Assembly: GCF_009727055.1 (NCBI RefSeq)
Contig: NC_052360.1
Span: forward strand, 65,659,954 to 65,723,953
Direction of reading: 5' to 3'
Length of the DNA stretch: 64,000 nt
Source: Benincasa hispida
Lineage: Eukaryota > Streptophyta > Magnoliopsida > Cucurbitales > Cucurbitaceae
A program made the position numbers and the translations under genes. The notes beneath the pieces were generated by a model. It had not been told where the DNA came from and ran no database searches. It worked only from the letters and a program-made list of their open reading frames with translations. Within the stretch, counting starts at the first letter, position 1. Each line of letters begins with the position of its first letter. Positions 10,899 through 20,920 of the stretch are shown one piece after another.

Positions 10899-11255
10899 GG
10901 GTTAGGATTGAGCAACGCAGCAAATTTTGAAGACCCAGTTGGAAGAAGTGAAGAGCCAACACCACCTCAACGCAGCACTGACCTTGAAGAGTTGAAAACT
11001 TTCATCAGTGATCAGCTCAGACCATTGGTCGCGTCCATCAAAGGTCTTCAGCAACAAAACCGGGTTCTAAGAGATTACCTAAGGTAGCAAACAAGAAGGA
11101 TGCGAGACCAATTCGTTTATACAACACAGTACATCAATCAGGTCTTGGTTGGAATGTTTGCCCTGCCTCCACTAACTGCTCATCTTAGAAACCCTTTGCG
11201 TTTTATGGATGAAGACCCTGGAGAAGAACGCAGGGATGACGCGCCAGCACAATAA

Positions 11256-12344
11256 AGTTGGGGTGTTGGGTTATTTTGTATTTTGAATTATTTGATGATC
11301 TTTTGTATTAGTTTGACTTGTTTGTTTATTCTATGTTATTCCATGAAAATGAATGAGAAATTTCTATCATTTTGTTCCTTACGTTTGACTTTAGCATACT
11401 CTTTTTTTTTTTTTTGTTCTTGAGCTATTTTCTAAGTCTTGTGCTTTGCCTTACCTCAATGATATCAACAATATGAAATCTATAAGTATAGAGTAGGCGT
11501 TAGGAAAATCAACAAGGTCTGAACTTATCTAAAAAGAATATATGTTCTCTTTCTAACGTATGCAAGCTTTAAATCAAAACTCCTTTCGGACTCTCAAAGC
11601 CTTTTCGAAATTTTGTTTCTCTTTTAGCAATGAGGATTTAGCTCATCTTCAAATTTGGGGATGAGCGAAATCCGAGTTAAGACGCATCAAACGAGTACAT
11701 AAAGAAAGGGAACAAAATAAGAAAATTGTTAAACGCAACTCCTCTGTCATTACTTCAAAAGAAAAACCTTAAAGTGACATGAGTTAAAAACTTGGAACAG
11801 GCACTTAGCCATAGTTGGATGCTCGCATGACACCCGTGGGCGCAAGCCAAAACAAGGTTAAGTCTCTTAGACCAATGCATCCCATAAAACTCTTCTATCT
11901 AGTCTAAAGAAATTGTATCTTGAAATGCATGAATATTAGATATGAGTTTAGTTGTGAAGGATTCTCACCCGTAGTTGGATACTCGCATGACACCCGTGGG
12001 GCCAAGCCAAAACGAACGTGGGATGCTTGGAACAACGCATGGGTAATTGAAAATTTAAATTTTTTTTCTTTTTATCCGGCATTTATCTTAAAAAGAGCAT
12101 CTAACGCATTGCTGGTTTAGAAAAAACGGGAATGTTTTGAGAAGTGAAAGAAGTTGTTGATAAAAGGCTTTCTGCACCTGAAACTAAACGTTATTCCTTT
12201 TAGAAAAGTTTCAAGTTGAGTTACATTTTCCAAACCCTTGTCTTAAGCTTATGACCAAATATGATGAGAGGTGATCTCTGCACACTTAAGACAAGGGAGA
12301 TAACAAAGAATTATTTTGGAATGCTTGAGGACAAGCATTGTTCA
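11256..12344 (+). other. A1 3' non-coding region
   Basis: No coding. It is collinear with A2 62770-63807. It contains two copies of a motif around GTTGGATGCTCGCATGAC followed by ACCCGTGGG and GCCAAAAC (11814-11850, 11972-12009), several G-rich tracts resembling the polypurine tract (11256, 11651), and a conserved block (GAGTAGGCGTTAGGAAAATC at about 11490). The short ORF at 11920 overlaps the motif and has no support. Confidence 0.6.
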
Positions 12345-12357
12345 AATTTGGGGGTGG
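12345..12357 (+). other. A1 polypurine tract
   Basis: AATTTGGGGGTGG lies directly before the TG that starts the 3' LTR, the usual place for plus-strand priming. A2 has the same tract at 63808-63819 and B at 58970-58982. Confidence 0.8.
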
Positions 12358-13898
12358 TGATAACTTGTAGAAATACAAGTTATTTTTGCTCTTAAGTTAG
12401 AACAACTAAGGTTTTTAATGATAGAATCTTCCCTCATTTTAGAAGAAAGCTCATGGAATACCAACATTAGCAAACCAATCAAAAGAAGTTTATACTTAAT
12501 ACCACAGCACTAACACGTTGGCTAATATAAATTTCTAAGATGTCAATCACAGAAGTCTACGCATCAGTATAAGTTCGAGGTAAAGTTCTACTAGGGACAT
12601 TTGTTGGAAGGAATTCACGCAGATAAGCTCATTGATCTACGGTGTATGGTCCCCATCACCACTTGCAATGGGCACCTGTAGAGGTGCGCCTAAAAGCTTC
12701 CTGATTCCACGCTGAACCAAGGGCATGGACTTTAATGCGCCTCCACCAAGTGGAGATGACCAATGCCTATAAATATATGAAGCCCCTTCAGAACATATAC
12801 ATACATAGAAATTTTGAAGATCCTCACTCTCATAATTAGCGTAGTCATAGTTTTAGTTCTTTAATAGCTGTGCTATGGTGCCGGGACGATCAGAAGGGTT
12901 GAGAACCACCATCACCACCAGTCAGGGAGCGGAGGAAGTCAAGCTTGAGAAAGACACTTCATCCAACTTCTATACAAGTGATTGTACACAACTAGATTGA
13001 GCCAAAGAGATACAAGAGATTGTACTCTGCGGCTTGACTTAGTTCCTTTCATCTCATTTATCGCTTTCATTTCATTTGATTAAATATCGCTTTTGTAAAG
13101 GCAATCTGCTTCTTTATAAATTCATATATTTGATCCATCATACTTTGCCATTGTTTATTTCTTATTTATGTTGAATGCATCTATACTTTATGCAAAACTT
13201 CATTTCGAACGCTTAAGCCATCTTGATCAATTGGTAAAAGCATCTTTAACTTAGACTATTCGAGAGAATAACTAAGCCGCATCAAGTAGAACGCCTAGTA
13301 CATCTAGAGATAGACTTACTGGTGTTTAATGCATTATGTGTTCGACGCATGCATCCTAGAGATAGGTTTTGAATGTTATTCGCATTGAGAAGTGTTGAAT
13401 AAGAGTTTAATGCATAAGCAAAGATAGGAAACCCATCTCATCCACATCACATTCTAGTTCGTGTACATTCATCTTAGATCGACACATACCACTTACATTA
13501 AAAATCCATTTTCGCATGATTCATCACTCACTACTCAACTCTTTTGTATCTTCTTGCACAAGCATAACACCTTAGTGTAAATAACACATTTCTCTCATAC
13601 ATTTAGGAAACCCCTATAATAGCTAAAATGCAAGGTCTGCATTAGCTTAACTAAATCCCTGAGTTCGACCCTGGACTTACCAGGAACATAAATTGGATTT
13701 ATACTTGGGCCTGGTTTAGGAAAATTTGAACGTCAATAATCGGAGTGTCGTGCATTCTATTGCACATCTCTAACGCACCAACACATTAGAAATACTCAAA
13801 CGCATCAAAGCATCAACACACCATTCACACAGAGAACTAATTTTTCCAATTTATTTTATACAATACACTCCCAGCTCGAATCACGATAGCAACGAACA
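12358..13898 (+). mobile_element. A1 3' LTR, complete (1541 bp)
   Basis: It starts TGATAACTTG after the polypurine tract and ends AACGAACA. The A2 5' LTR (50725-52269, 1545 bp) is a close relative with the same ends. TATA box at 12768-12775. It has no coding capacity. The next base on the right, 13899, is minus-strand copia C1 RNase H sequence. Confidence 0.88.
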
Positions 13899-15190
13899 CC
13901 TAGACTCTGTAGGTGACCTTCAAACACTTTAGCCGTGAGGGCCTTTGTAAAAGGATTAACAATGTTTTGCTCAGAAGATATCTGGGTCACTACAACGTCT
14001 TCATGATGTACAATCTCCCAGATCAGATGGTATTTACGCTCAATATGCTTGCCGCGCTTGTGGCTTCTTGGTTATCTTGAATTTGCAACTGCACCACTAT
14101 TATCACAATATAGGGTGATAGGCAGATGCATATTTGGAATGACTTCCAAATTTGTCAAGAATTTTCTCAACCATACTGCTTCCTTTGCTGCTTCACAAGC
14201 AGCTACGTATTCAACTTCCATTGTTGAGTCCACAATACAGTTTTGCTTTACACTTCTCCATTCAGAATGAACACTGATCCCGATGTAGATTTTCTTGCAT
14301 CTTTATCAGTTTGAAAATCAGAGTCAGTGTATCCAGTATGGATCAAATCCTTAGTACCATACACGAGCATGTAGTTCCTCGTTTGCCTAAGATACTTGAG
14401 GATATTTTTAATGGCAGCCCAATGATCATATCTAGGATTGGACTGATACCTACTGACTATCCCTATTGCGTAGCATATATCAGGTCTAGTACATAACATT
14501 GCATACATTAGGCTCTCTACTGCGGAAACATAGGGAATGCATCTCATATCCTCAACCTCTTGAGGTGTCTTAGGACATTGATCCTTTGACAAATGAATTC
14601 CATATCTGTAAGGTATCAGACCTCTTTTGGAATTTTGCATCTTATACCTAGACAACATTTTGTCTATATAAGTTGCTTGAGACATGGCTAGTGTTATGTT
14701 CTTGCGGTTCCGAATGATCAGAATTCCAAGAACATACTGCGCATTTCCCAAATCTTTCATTTGAAACTGCGTAGCTAGCCATTTCCCAATGTCAGTTAGG
14801 TAACCTACTTCATTCCCAATGATCGTAGTATCAAATCTTATATTCCAGGATCTAGAAGCTTGTTTCAGCCCATAAATGGAATTTTGAATCTTACAAACAT
14901 TTTGTTCTTGACCCTGTGCAATAAACCCCTCTAGTTGAGCCATATCTACTCTCCTCAAGATCGTCATTTAGAAAGGCTGTCTTGACATCCATCTGCCAAA
15001 TTTCATAGTCATAAAAGGTGGCAATGGATAAGAGTATTCTAATCGACTTAAGCATGGCAACGGGAGAGAAAATTTCTTCATAGTCCACTCCCTCTCTCTG
15101 GGTATAACCTTTTGCCATAAGTCGAGCCTTAAAAGTCTATACTTTATTGGCTTGGTCTCGTTTTCTCTTGTAGATCCACTTACAACCAAT
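13899..15190 (-). pseudogene. pol: C1 reverse transcriptase and RNase H, catalytic box deleted
   Basis: The minus-strand reading contains MAKGYTQREGVDYEEIFSP (15118), QMDVKTAFLNDDLEE, IYGLKQASRSWNIRFD, MKDLGNAQYVLGI, KTPQEVEDMRCIPYVSAV and SLMYAMLCTRPDICYA, then RNase H (YTDSDFQTD, the EVEYVAACEAAKEA type) into 13899. Compared with C3, about 37 residues between IRFDTTI and GNEVGYLTDI are missing, in frame, at about 14817-14824. The lost part includes the YVDD active site, so this copy could not polymerise even without its frameshifts. Confidence 0.88.
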
Positions 15191-16045
15191 TGGTTTTACA
15201 TCATTTGGTTGATCTACAAGTTTCCAGAAAGAATTGAAGTACATAGACTCCATTTCGAGGTCCATGGCTTTGACCCACTGATCATGGTCCACATCTTTTA
15301 TCGCCTGTTATAGGTCGATGGATCCTCTATGCCGTCATCAGGTATGATGACTTGTGTTTCTGTTAAACCCAAGTAACGGTTAGGTTGATGAACAAACCTC
15401 CCTCTACGTTGAGGCATTCTCAACTCTTAAGAAGGATGTGACTGACCAGATGTACTAGTTTTATCTACTACTTTAGTAGATGAACTAGCTCTATCTATAG
15501 CGTCTTTGGAAATTTCATTCAATACTAGTCTACTGCGAGGTTGATGACTTCTTATGTGGTCTTCCTCTAAGAATGTGACATTTTTCGATACAAATACCTT
15601 ATTCTCTTGAGGATCGTATAGACCACCTTTTGTTTGTTTTGGATAACCTACAAATAGGCATAGTTTTGAACGACGTTCAAATTTTTAAGGATTTTGCACC
15701 AACACGTGTGACAGGCATCCCCAAATCCTAAAGTGACGTAAACTGCCTTTATGTCCTTTCCTCATCTCATAGGTGTTTCTGAAACACTTTTAGAGGGAAC
15801 GTTATTCAAAATACAAACAACAGTCTCTAATGCATGTCCCCAAAAGGAATCAGGGCAAAGCTCATCATTGACCGAACCATGTTTAACAAGGTTCTGTTTC
15901 TTCTTTCAGATACACTGTTCTGCTGAGGCATTTTAGGTGCAGCGAGTTGTGACTTGATTCTGTGTTCTATCACATAGTCCTGGAATCTTAAGTCCATATA
16001 CTCCCCACCTCGATCTAATCATAGTGTCTTAATTGTTTTACCTAA
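15191..16045 (-). pseudogene. pol: C1 integrase C-terminal part and linker to RT, decayed
   Basis: No long ORF, but on the minus strand broken pieces of copia Pol can be followed: the CLFVGYPKQTKGGLYDPQ type sequence at about 15600-15670, RRSHQPRSRLVLNEIS type linker at about 15500-15560, and the integrase segment with CPDSFWGHALETVVCI-like text at about 15770-15880. Stops and frameshifts are frequent. Plus-strand ORF 15751-15936 is a shadow. Confidence 0.7.
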
Positions 16046-17038
16046 CTAGTTCTCAACCTTAGCCTTATATTCTTTGAACTTATCAAAAGAATCAGACTTG
16101 TGATGCATTAGGTAAATATGACCATACCTTGAATAATCATCAATAAAACTGATGAAATATTCATAACCACCTCGAGCTTTGACATTCATCGGTCTACAGA
16201 GGTCCGAATGTACGAGCTCTAAGGGTATTGTGGCTCTGAGACCTTTTCCAGTAAAATATCTCTTAGTCATTTTTCCTTTAAGACAAGACCCATATGGAGG
16301 TAAAGAATTGTCTTCTAACTGATTTAGGAGTCCATTCTTAACCAATCTCTCAATCCTTTTGTGATATATGTGGCCAAGTCTTAGGTGCGATAGATAGGCA
16401 TTAGAAGAAACTTTTTGTCTTTTATTCTGAGTTTCTGCTGTTCTAAGCATCTTATTATTTAAGAAAAATTTTGCTTTAGTTGGTCTTAACTTGTATAAGT
16501 TGTTTTCAAGTATAGCAGAACAAATTTGAATACCTTTTCGGAAAATGAACGCTTCATTAACTTCAAAATATATTTTATACATTTGTTCCATAATACAAGC
16601 GATAAATATTAAATTCCTCTTCATAAGAGGTGCATACAAAACATCTTTAAGTATGATATATCTATCGTTGAAAAACAACTTCAAGTCTTCCACTGATTCG
16701 GCCGAGACAACCTCTCCTATTCCAACCTTGAGGGTGATCTCGTCTTCTTCAAGCTTTTTCCAGGAACTAGTTTCCTGAAAAGAGAAGCAAATATGATTAT
16801 TGGCTCCTGAATTCAATATCCAAGTTGAGGTATCATACTCCACTAAACATGTTTCAGCAACTAGTAAATCATGTTTACCTTGTGCTTCTTTCAAGGCAGG
16901 AGCCTGAGGACATTCCTCAGTTAAGACAAATCTCAAGTCATCTATTACTAGTGTTGAATTCAGATTGTTTTTCCATGTTGAGTAATTATCGCCGTTTAGT
17001 TTCTCGGAAACTAAGAGTTGATCTAGAGAGCTAGTCAT
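16046..17038 (-). pseudogene. C1 gag start fused to protease and integrase N-terminus
   Basis: A 330-residue open frame. Residues 1-50 are a copia gag start (MTSSLDQLLVSEKLNGDNYS, typical of TNT1-like elements). It then jumps directly to the region just before the protease (about residue 57, LLVAETCLVEYD), so most of gag, including the zinc knuckle, is deleted in frame. The protease motif reads WILNSGANNH; the catalytic Asp is Asn (codon at 16811-16813). GAG-pre-integrase (LSHLRLGHIYHKRIERLVKNGLL) and the integrase start (ELVHSDLCRPMN, FIDDYSRYGHIYLM) follow. The frame ends before the second catalytic Asp. The long frame probably reflects an old in-frame deletion rather than a functional protein. 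Confidence 0.85.
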
Positions 17039-18727
17039 GCTGAAAAGAAAAACATATCCTTTTTAGTAAAACATTAATCTTTTAAATCCAATCAAGTTTA
17101 AAAAAAAAAAAAAAAAAAAAACTAATGATGTACCCTTCATTATTATATTTTGCAACGATATTTCAATGGTTTAGAATAACCTTCACCAAGGGGTGATCGA
17201 CTATTCCTCTGTTGAACCAAGACTATCTTGACTAGATACTAACATCAGAATAATCATATCCCTATAGTAACTCAGTTATCGCTACTTTGGTCAAGAATTT
17301 ACTAACACTTAGTAATTATCATAAGTGTGACCCTCCATTTTCAGACCTCAAAGATCGGAATCATTATGCTTCCGAAGTTGGAAAGACAAGAATGAAAACA
17401 GACCTAAGAGACCCTATCTATTTCTAGAGTTTGCGGAGTTCCGAATCTGATAATACAGCCCTCTGATTGGTAAGGTCGCTCCAAGGTAGACATGTAGGTG
17501 CATTATAGAAATCTCACGTTGCGACCTAATGGAAGAGACCGTAGGATGTGTTGGCACACTTCCTTCTCCCACTTACTATGAACAACTTCCCCTATTCACC
17601 TTGGTATTGACTCATGCAAACTCCAAATGGAGTCCGCTCCCACGGTGGCCCAAATCCAAGCATGAATCTCACGGTGTGAACTCTTAGGGACGCTAGAGCT
17701 AAAAGTACATTACTTTTCTCCAGCTGAAGTGTTCTAGACGGTTAGGGTATAAAATACTTAACGATACATTTCGGCTAACTAAACATATCCTAAGTCTAGG
17801 TGATTCATCCGAGTATAACTTTTATACTGGATTTTTAACCTACGATGTCTAGGTGATAAAAAAAGTTTATTACCTCACACCGCTTGTGCATGTTCATAAA
17901 ATCGATTTAACCTAACTCAAACGCCGACTCAATCTCCAGGTAGTAGGTGTTCTGTGAACCGTCAACTTAAAAACCTTCAACCTTAGTGATCTTGTCTGAC
18001 TTTTTGCCAAGATCTTGTTGGGTGAGTTTTCTTGTAACTTCGGTCTTACAAGATATGAACCAGCTTCAAACACTTTGGACCATCTAGAACTGCTCAGAAA
18101 CCACTCGAACATGCCCAAAAAACTCCCGAACCGGCCCAAAAACTCCAAAAACCAAATTGAATCGGTCAAACCGTCTCAACCAGGTCAAATAGACTAATCC
18201 AGACCATCTGAACCGGTTGGTCAACGCCCGCTGGCGCAGTCAATGAAGTTCTAACGCGGGGTAGGTCGACAGAGCGCACGGGTCGTGGGTCGCAGGCGAA
18301 CGACACATGCGAGGCAGCTTCGAGCGGAGAATCGAGTCGGGTCATGGAACGGGTCGGAGCACTTCGTTGACAGCTGGCGCACTTGAGGCTTCTCTGAACC
18401 GGGTTAGATCTTGGATTGCGGTCGGTTCTGGGAGCTTGTCTCAGGGTCTGGAGCAGAATTCGGGTCTGTGATGCTTTTTTCTTCAATTTTGCTGCTGTCC
18501 TCTCTCTCGGAATCAAGAAATTACAACCTAATTTCAATCTAATGACTCCAACAAATTTACATACCCTTTTTCACACATTAATGCTCATAAACATGTGAGC
18601 AATTACAAATTTCCACAAAAAATTTAAAGAAAAAACAATGCCAAAATCATAATAAATCCACTTTAGTCCACATTTCATTCGACATTTGAATAGAAAGGAA
18701 AAAAAACACCCACCAAAATTCTAGCAT
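17039..18727 (-). other. C1 5' leader, non-coding
   Basis: About 1.7 kb between the primer site and gag. Just upstream of the gag ATG the minus strand has a pyrimidine tract followed by CAG (TTTTTCTTTTCAGC), like a 3' splice site; C3 has TTTTTCTTTGCAG in the same place (32187-32199). A two-unit repeat with TTGGTATTGACTCATGCAAA (17601-17620) is shared with the leaders of C3 and C4. A run of 20 A lies at 17101-17120. Plus ORFs here (18015, 18416) and minus ORFs (17912, 18166) are not supported. Confidence 0.65.
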
Positions 18728-18739
18728 GCTCTGATATCA
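18728..18739 (-). other. C1 primer-binding site, initiator tRNA-Met, one mismatch
   Basis: The plus strand reads GCTCTGATATCA, differing from the perfect site at 309-320 (GCTCTGATACCA) by one transition. It lies two bases from the LTR end at 18742. Confidence 0.85.
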
Positions 18740-18741
18740 CA

Positions 18742-20920
18742 TGATGGAACACGAGACATACGCAGCGGAATTAGGACCTAATTACACTTTAATTGCTTTT
18801 AATTTAAAGGAAAAAAATGCATTCAATTGAAGGAAAAATAGTAATTAAAAATTACCTTTGTAGCTCCCAAAAACCGCTTTTCCTCGCTGAATCTTGACCC
18901 GAACTCTTTCGGACCACCATTAGAGTTGACCAACTATCCTCTGGACTCAGAACCGGGTTGTGGGACCCGGTGGATTAAGAACACGAGAGAGAGAAAAAGG
19001 TGGAAAAGAAGGTAGAATTTGGGTAGGGTTTAGGTTTTTTTTAGCCCAATTTTAGAAAACAATTTGGCAAAATTGGCAAAACTTTTTCAACCAAATTGAA
19101 AAACCCAATTTATAGAAAAAAAAGGCGTGCAACAATTGCATGAACCAAATTCATAAAAACCCAACGCCTATAATCCACTATCTTAGTGGGCTTAATGTAT
19201 CCACTATAAGCCAACACCTCGCCCACTATTTTGTTAGTGGAATTATCCAATAAAAATTTGGATTTCCCTACTAACTTTAGTCAGAGGGCAAAATAGTCAT
19301 TTGTTCAAAGTCAAACTTTGACCAAAAAGTCAACATTTAGAATTTTTATGATTTTTTCCGTGTTGACTAATTTTGACCTCCTGAGCATGAATCCACACTC
19401 ATTTTCTCGAAATTCAAATCACATTTAAATATAAGGTAGGTCAAAGTTTGACTTTTCAAGGTCAAAAGTCAACTCTTTGACTTTTTACATCTTTGACCAT
19501 TTCCATTATTTTCGAGCTTCCGAATATGAACGCATTCATATTCTAGATATTTAAATCACATTTAAATATTAAAGCTGTATCTCTAAACTGAAAAACCCGA
19601 CTACTATATCACATATACTTGTCGGTTTCTCTCTCTTCACCTAATTCGAACAATTCGAATCATTCTATCATACTGTTCTAAGTTTATTCCACATGAGCTA
19701 GTAGAAGAACCTAATGGACCTGTAGATCATGGGCTCCAACGATCCGAGATTAGCTGGCTAAACTCTTTAGACGGAGCTAATCAACATTCGTTAACTAACG
19801 GGTCATTCCACTATAGTCCCGTAGTTGCACTCCCCTCACTATAGATATATTTGTGTCCATTTTATATAACCATGATTAGTAAGGTAATCCTTCACAGGTT
19901 GTTCGTAATCTTGGCTGGGTCATAAAAATCGTTTTACCCCCAAGACTACATCTTGTTCCTTAAGTTCCACTGATCCTCTAATGAACAATTGGTTTAAGGT
20001 CCAACCTATAAACCAAATCCCTCTCAGGCCAAGGAGAGGGTGGGGCCCCTTGTTCAAGACCTGGATTCAGTACTAAAGGGAACAACTTATCTACTATCCC
20101 TATAACGGGTAGGAGTGAATTCTGTCTTGCATCCTATGTTCCTAGCTATCCACCCGATCTTAACCCCTGAAATGGGAGGCTTATTGGGCCACGATGATGA
20201 GCTACCCTCACCTATGCAGATATAAGGATAATTTCGAGTGAACAGGAGTTTATAGTTAGCTTAGGATTAAGATTAAGTTACCTAGGTCATCAATTAACGA
20301 AATAGTCAGTTTTATACATAAAACGACATTTAGAACGTAAAAAGTGACTACTTCATGGTTCAGTCTTATGCAAACTCATTGCATAGCATGCCCCCACTCA
20401 CGTATCTCTATATGAACGATTCAGGATCACATCGTTTGTACTAACTACAAAGTGGGTCGCATCCATAGTGTCCCCAGAATAAGGCGCCCAACCTTATTCA
20501 TATACTATAGACCATTTTGGCTATATATTTGAACTTGATCCATATTTATGTCACTATATAAAGTTCAAACTACATTAAATAGCCTCAAGGCCTTAGTTTA
20601 TTGGATTCAAGATTACAATTTCAATAACAACTTTATCGAAAAACAAAACAAAATATGTTTATTAATTTACAAACTACGAATTTTAGGACATAAAATCCAA
20701 CATGCCCAACCTTATTCATATATTATAGACCATTTTGGCTATATATTTGAACTTGATCCACATTTATGTCACTACATAAAGTTCAAACTATATTAAATAG
20801 CCTTAGGACCTTAGTTTATTGGATTCAAGATTACAATTTCAATAACAACTTTATTGAAAAACAAAACAGAATATGTTTATTAATATACAAACTACGAGTT
20901 TTAGGACATAAAATCCAACA
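18742..20920 (-). mobile_element. C1 5' LTR (2179 bp, including a 218-bp duplication)
   Basis: On the minus strand it begins TGTTGGATTTTATGTCC at 20920 and ends CCATCA at 18742. It is collinear with C0 (323-1664) and more distantly with C4 (45768-47580). No coding. It sits inside the gag region of C2. Confidence 0.82.
20485..20920. repeat. 218-bp tandem duplication at the C1 LTR start
   Basis: Two nearly identical units, 20485-20702 and 20703-20920, each ending AAATCCAACA on the plus strand, which is the TGTTGG start of the LTR on the minus strand. The first LTR segment is thus present twice, possibly from slippage or a short-range unequal exchange. The ORFs at 20548 and 20766 are two readings of the same repeat and are not genes. 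Confidence 0.92.

Larger units (their letters stand above)
8712..11255 (+). pseudogene. A1 ORF3: post-integrase ORF with Transposase_32-like domain
   Basis: This third coding region of A1 lies downstream of integrase, where env-like genes sit in some relatives. In order: a short start at 8712; a Pro/Ser/Thr-rich segment (8823-9300); a Glu-rich acidic segment (9310-9660); a Lys/Arg-rich stretch; then at 10087-10700 a domain with VDGVLVRFS, EGNRIL, LWYYLIRRSIMPSTHDE, CISLDVGRIIRDQI and LYFPWLICALCECGGIPL. This resembles the plant 'putative transposon protein' (Transposase_32) family. The end (10975-11255) has QQQNRVLRDYLR and FMDEDPGEERRDD before a stop at 11253. A 121-bp duplication, several stops and an adapter artefact (10880) break it. 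Biochemical role unknown. Confidence 0.65.
1665..13898 (+). mobile_element. A1: Athila/Tat-like Ty3/gypsy retrotransposon, degenerate, 5' LTR truncated
   Basis: The order of parts is truncated 5' LTR, tRNA-Asp primer site, gag, protease, RT, RNase H, integrase, an extra ORF3 region, a 1.1-kb non-coding stretch, a polypurine tract and a full 3' LTR (1541 bp). Integrase after RT marks it as Ty3/gypsy. The primer site, the FMDD reverse-transcriptase box and the long region after integrase fit the Athila/Tat group. The two LTRs are very similar over their shared part. Many stops make it incapable of autonomous movement. It inserted into the RNase H tail of minus-strand copia C1 at 13899; its left junction has been deleted. 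Confidence 0.88.
13899..20920 (-). mobile_element. C1: TNT1/Tork-like copia element (minus), interrupted by A1
   Basis: Read on the minus strand: 5' LTR (20920-18742), tRNA-Met primer site (18739-18728), long leader, short gag start at 17038 fused to protease and integrase, RT and RNase H, cut off at 13899 by A1. Integrase before RT identifies copia. The right end (TGTTGGATTTTATGTCC on the minus strand, at 20920) abuts gag of C2, so C1 inserted into C2. Its 3' end should lie left of A1 and is missing or shared with C0. Confidence 0.85.

Noticed and set aside
14049..17034. Plus-strand ORFs over C1 (14049, 14311, 15751, 16545, 16825)
   Set aside because: They are antisense shadows of the minus-strand copia pol and show no protein similarity of their own.
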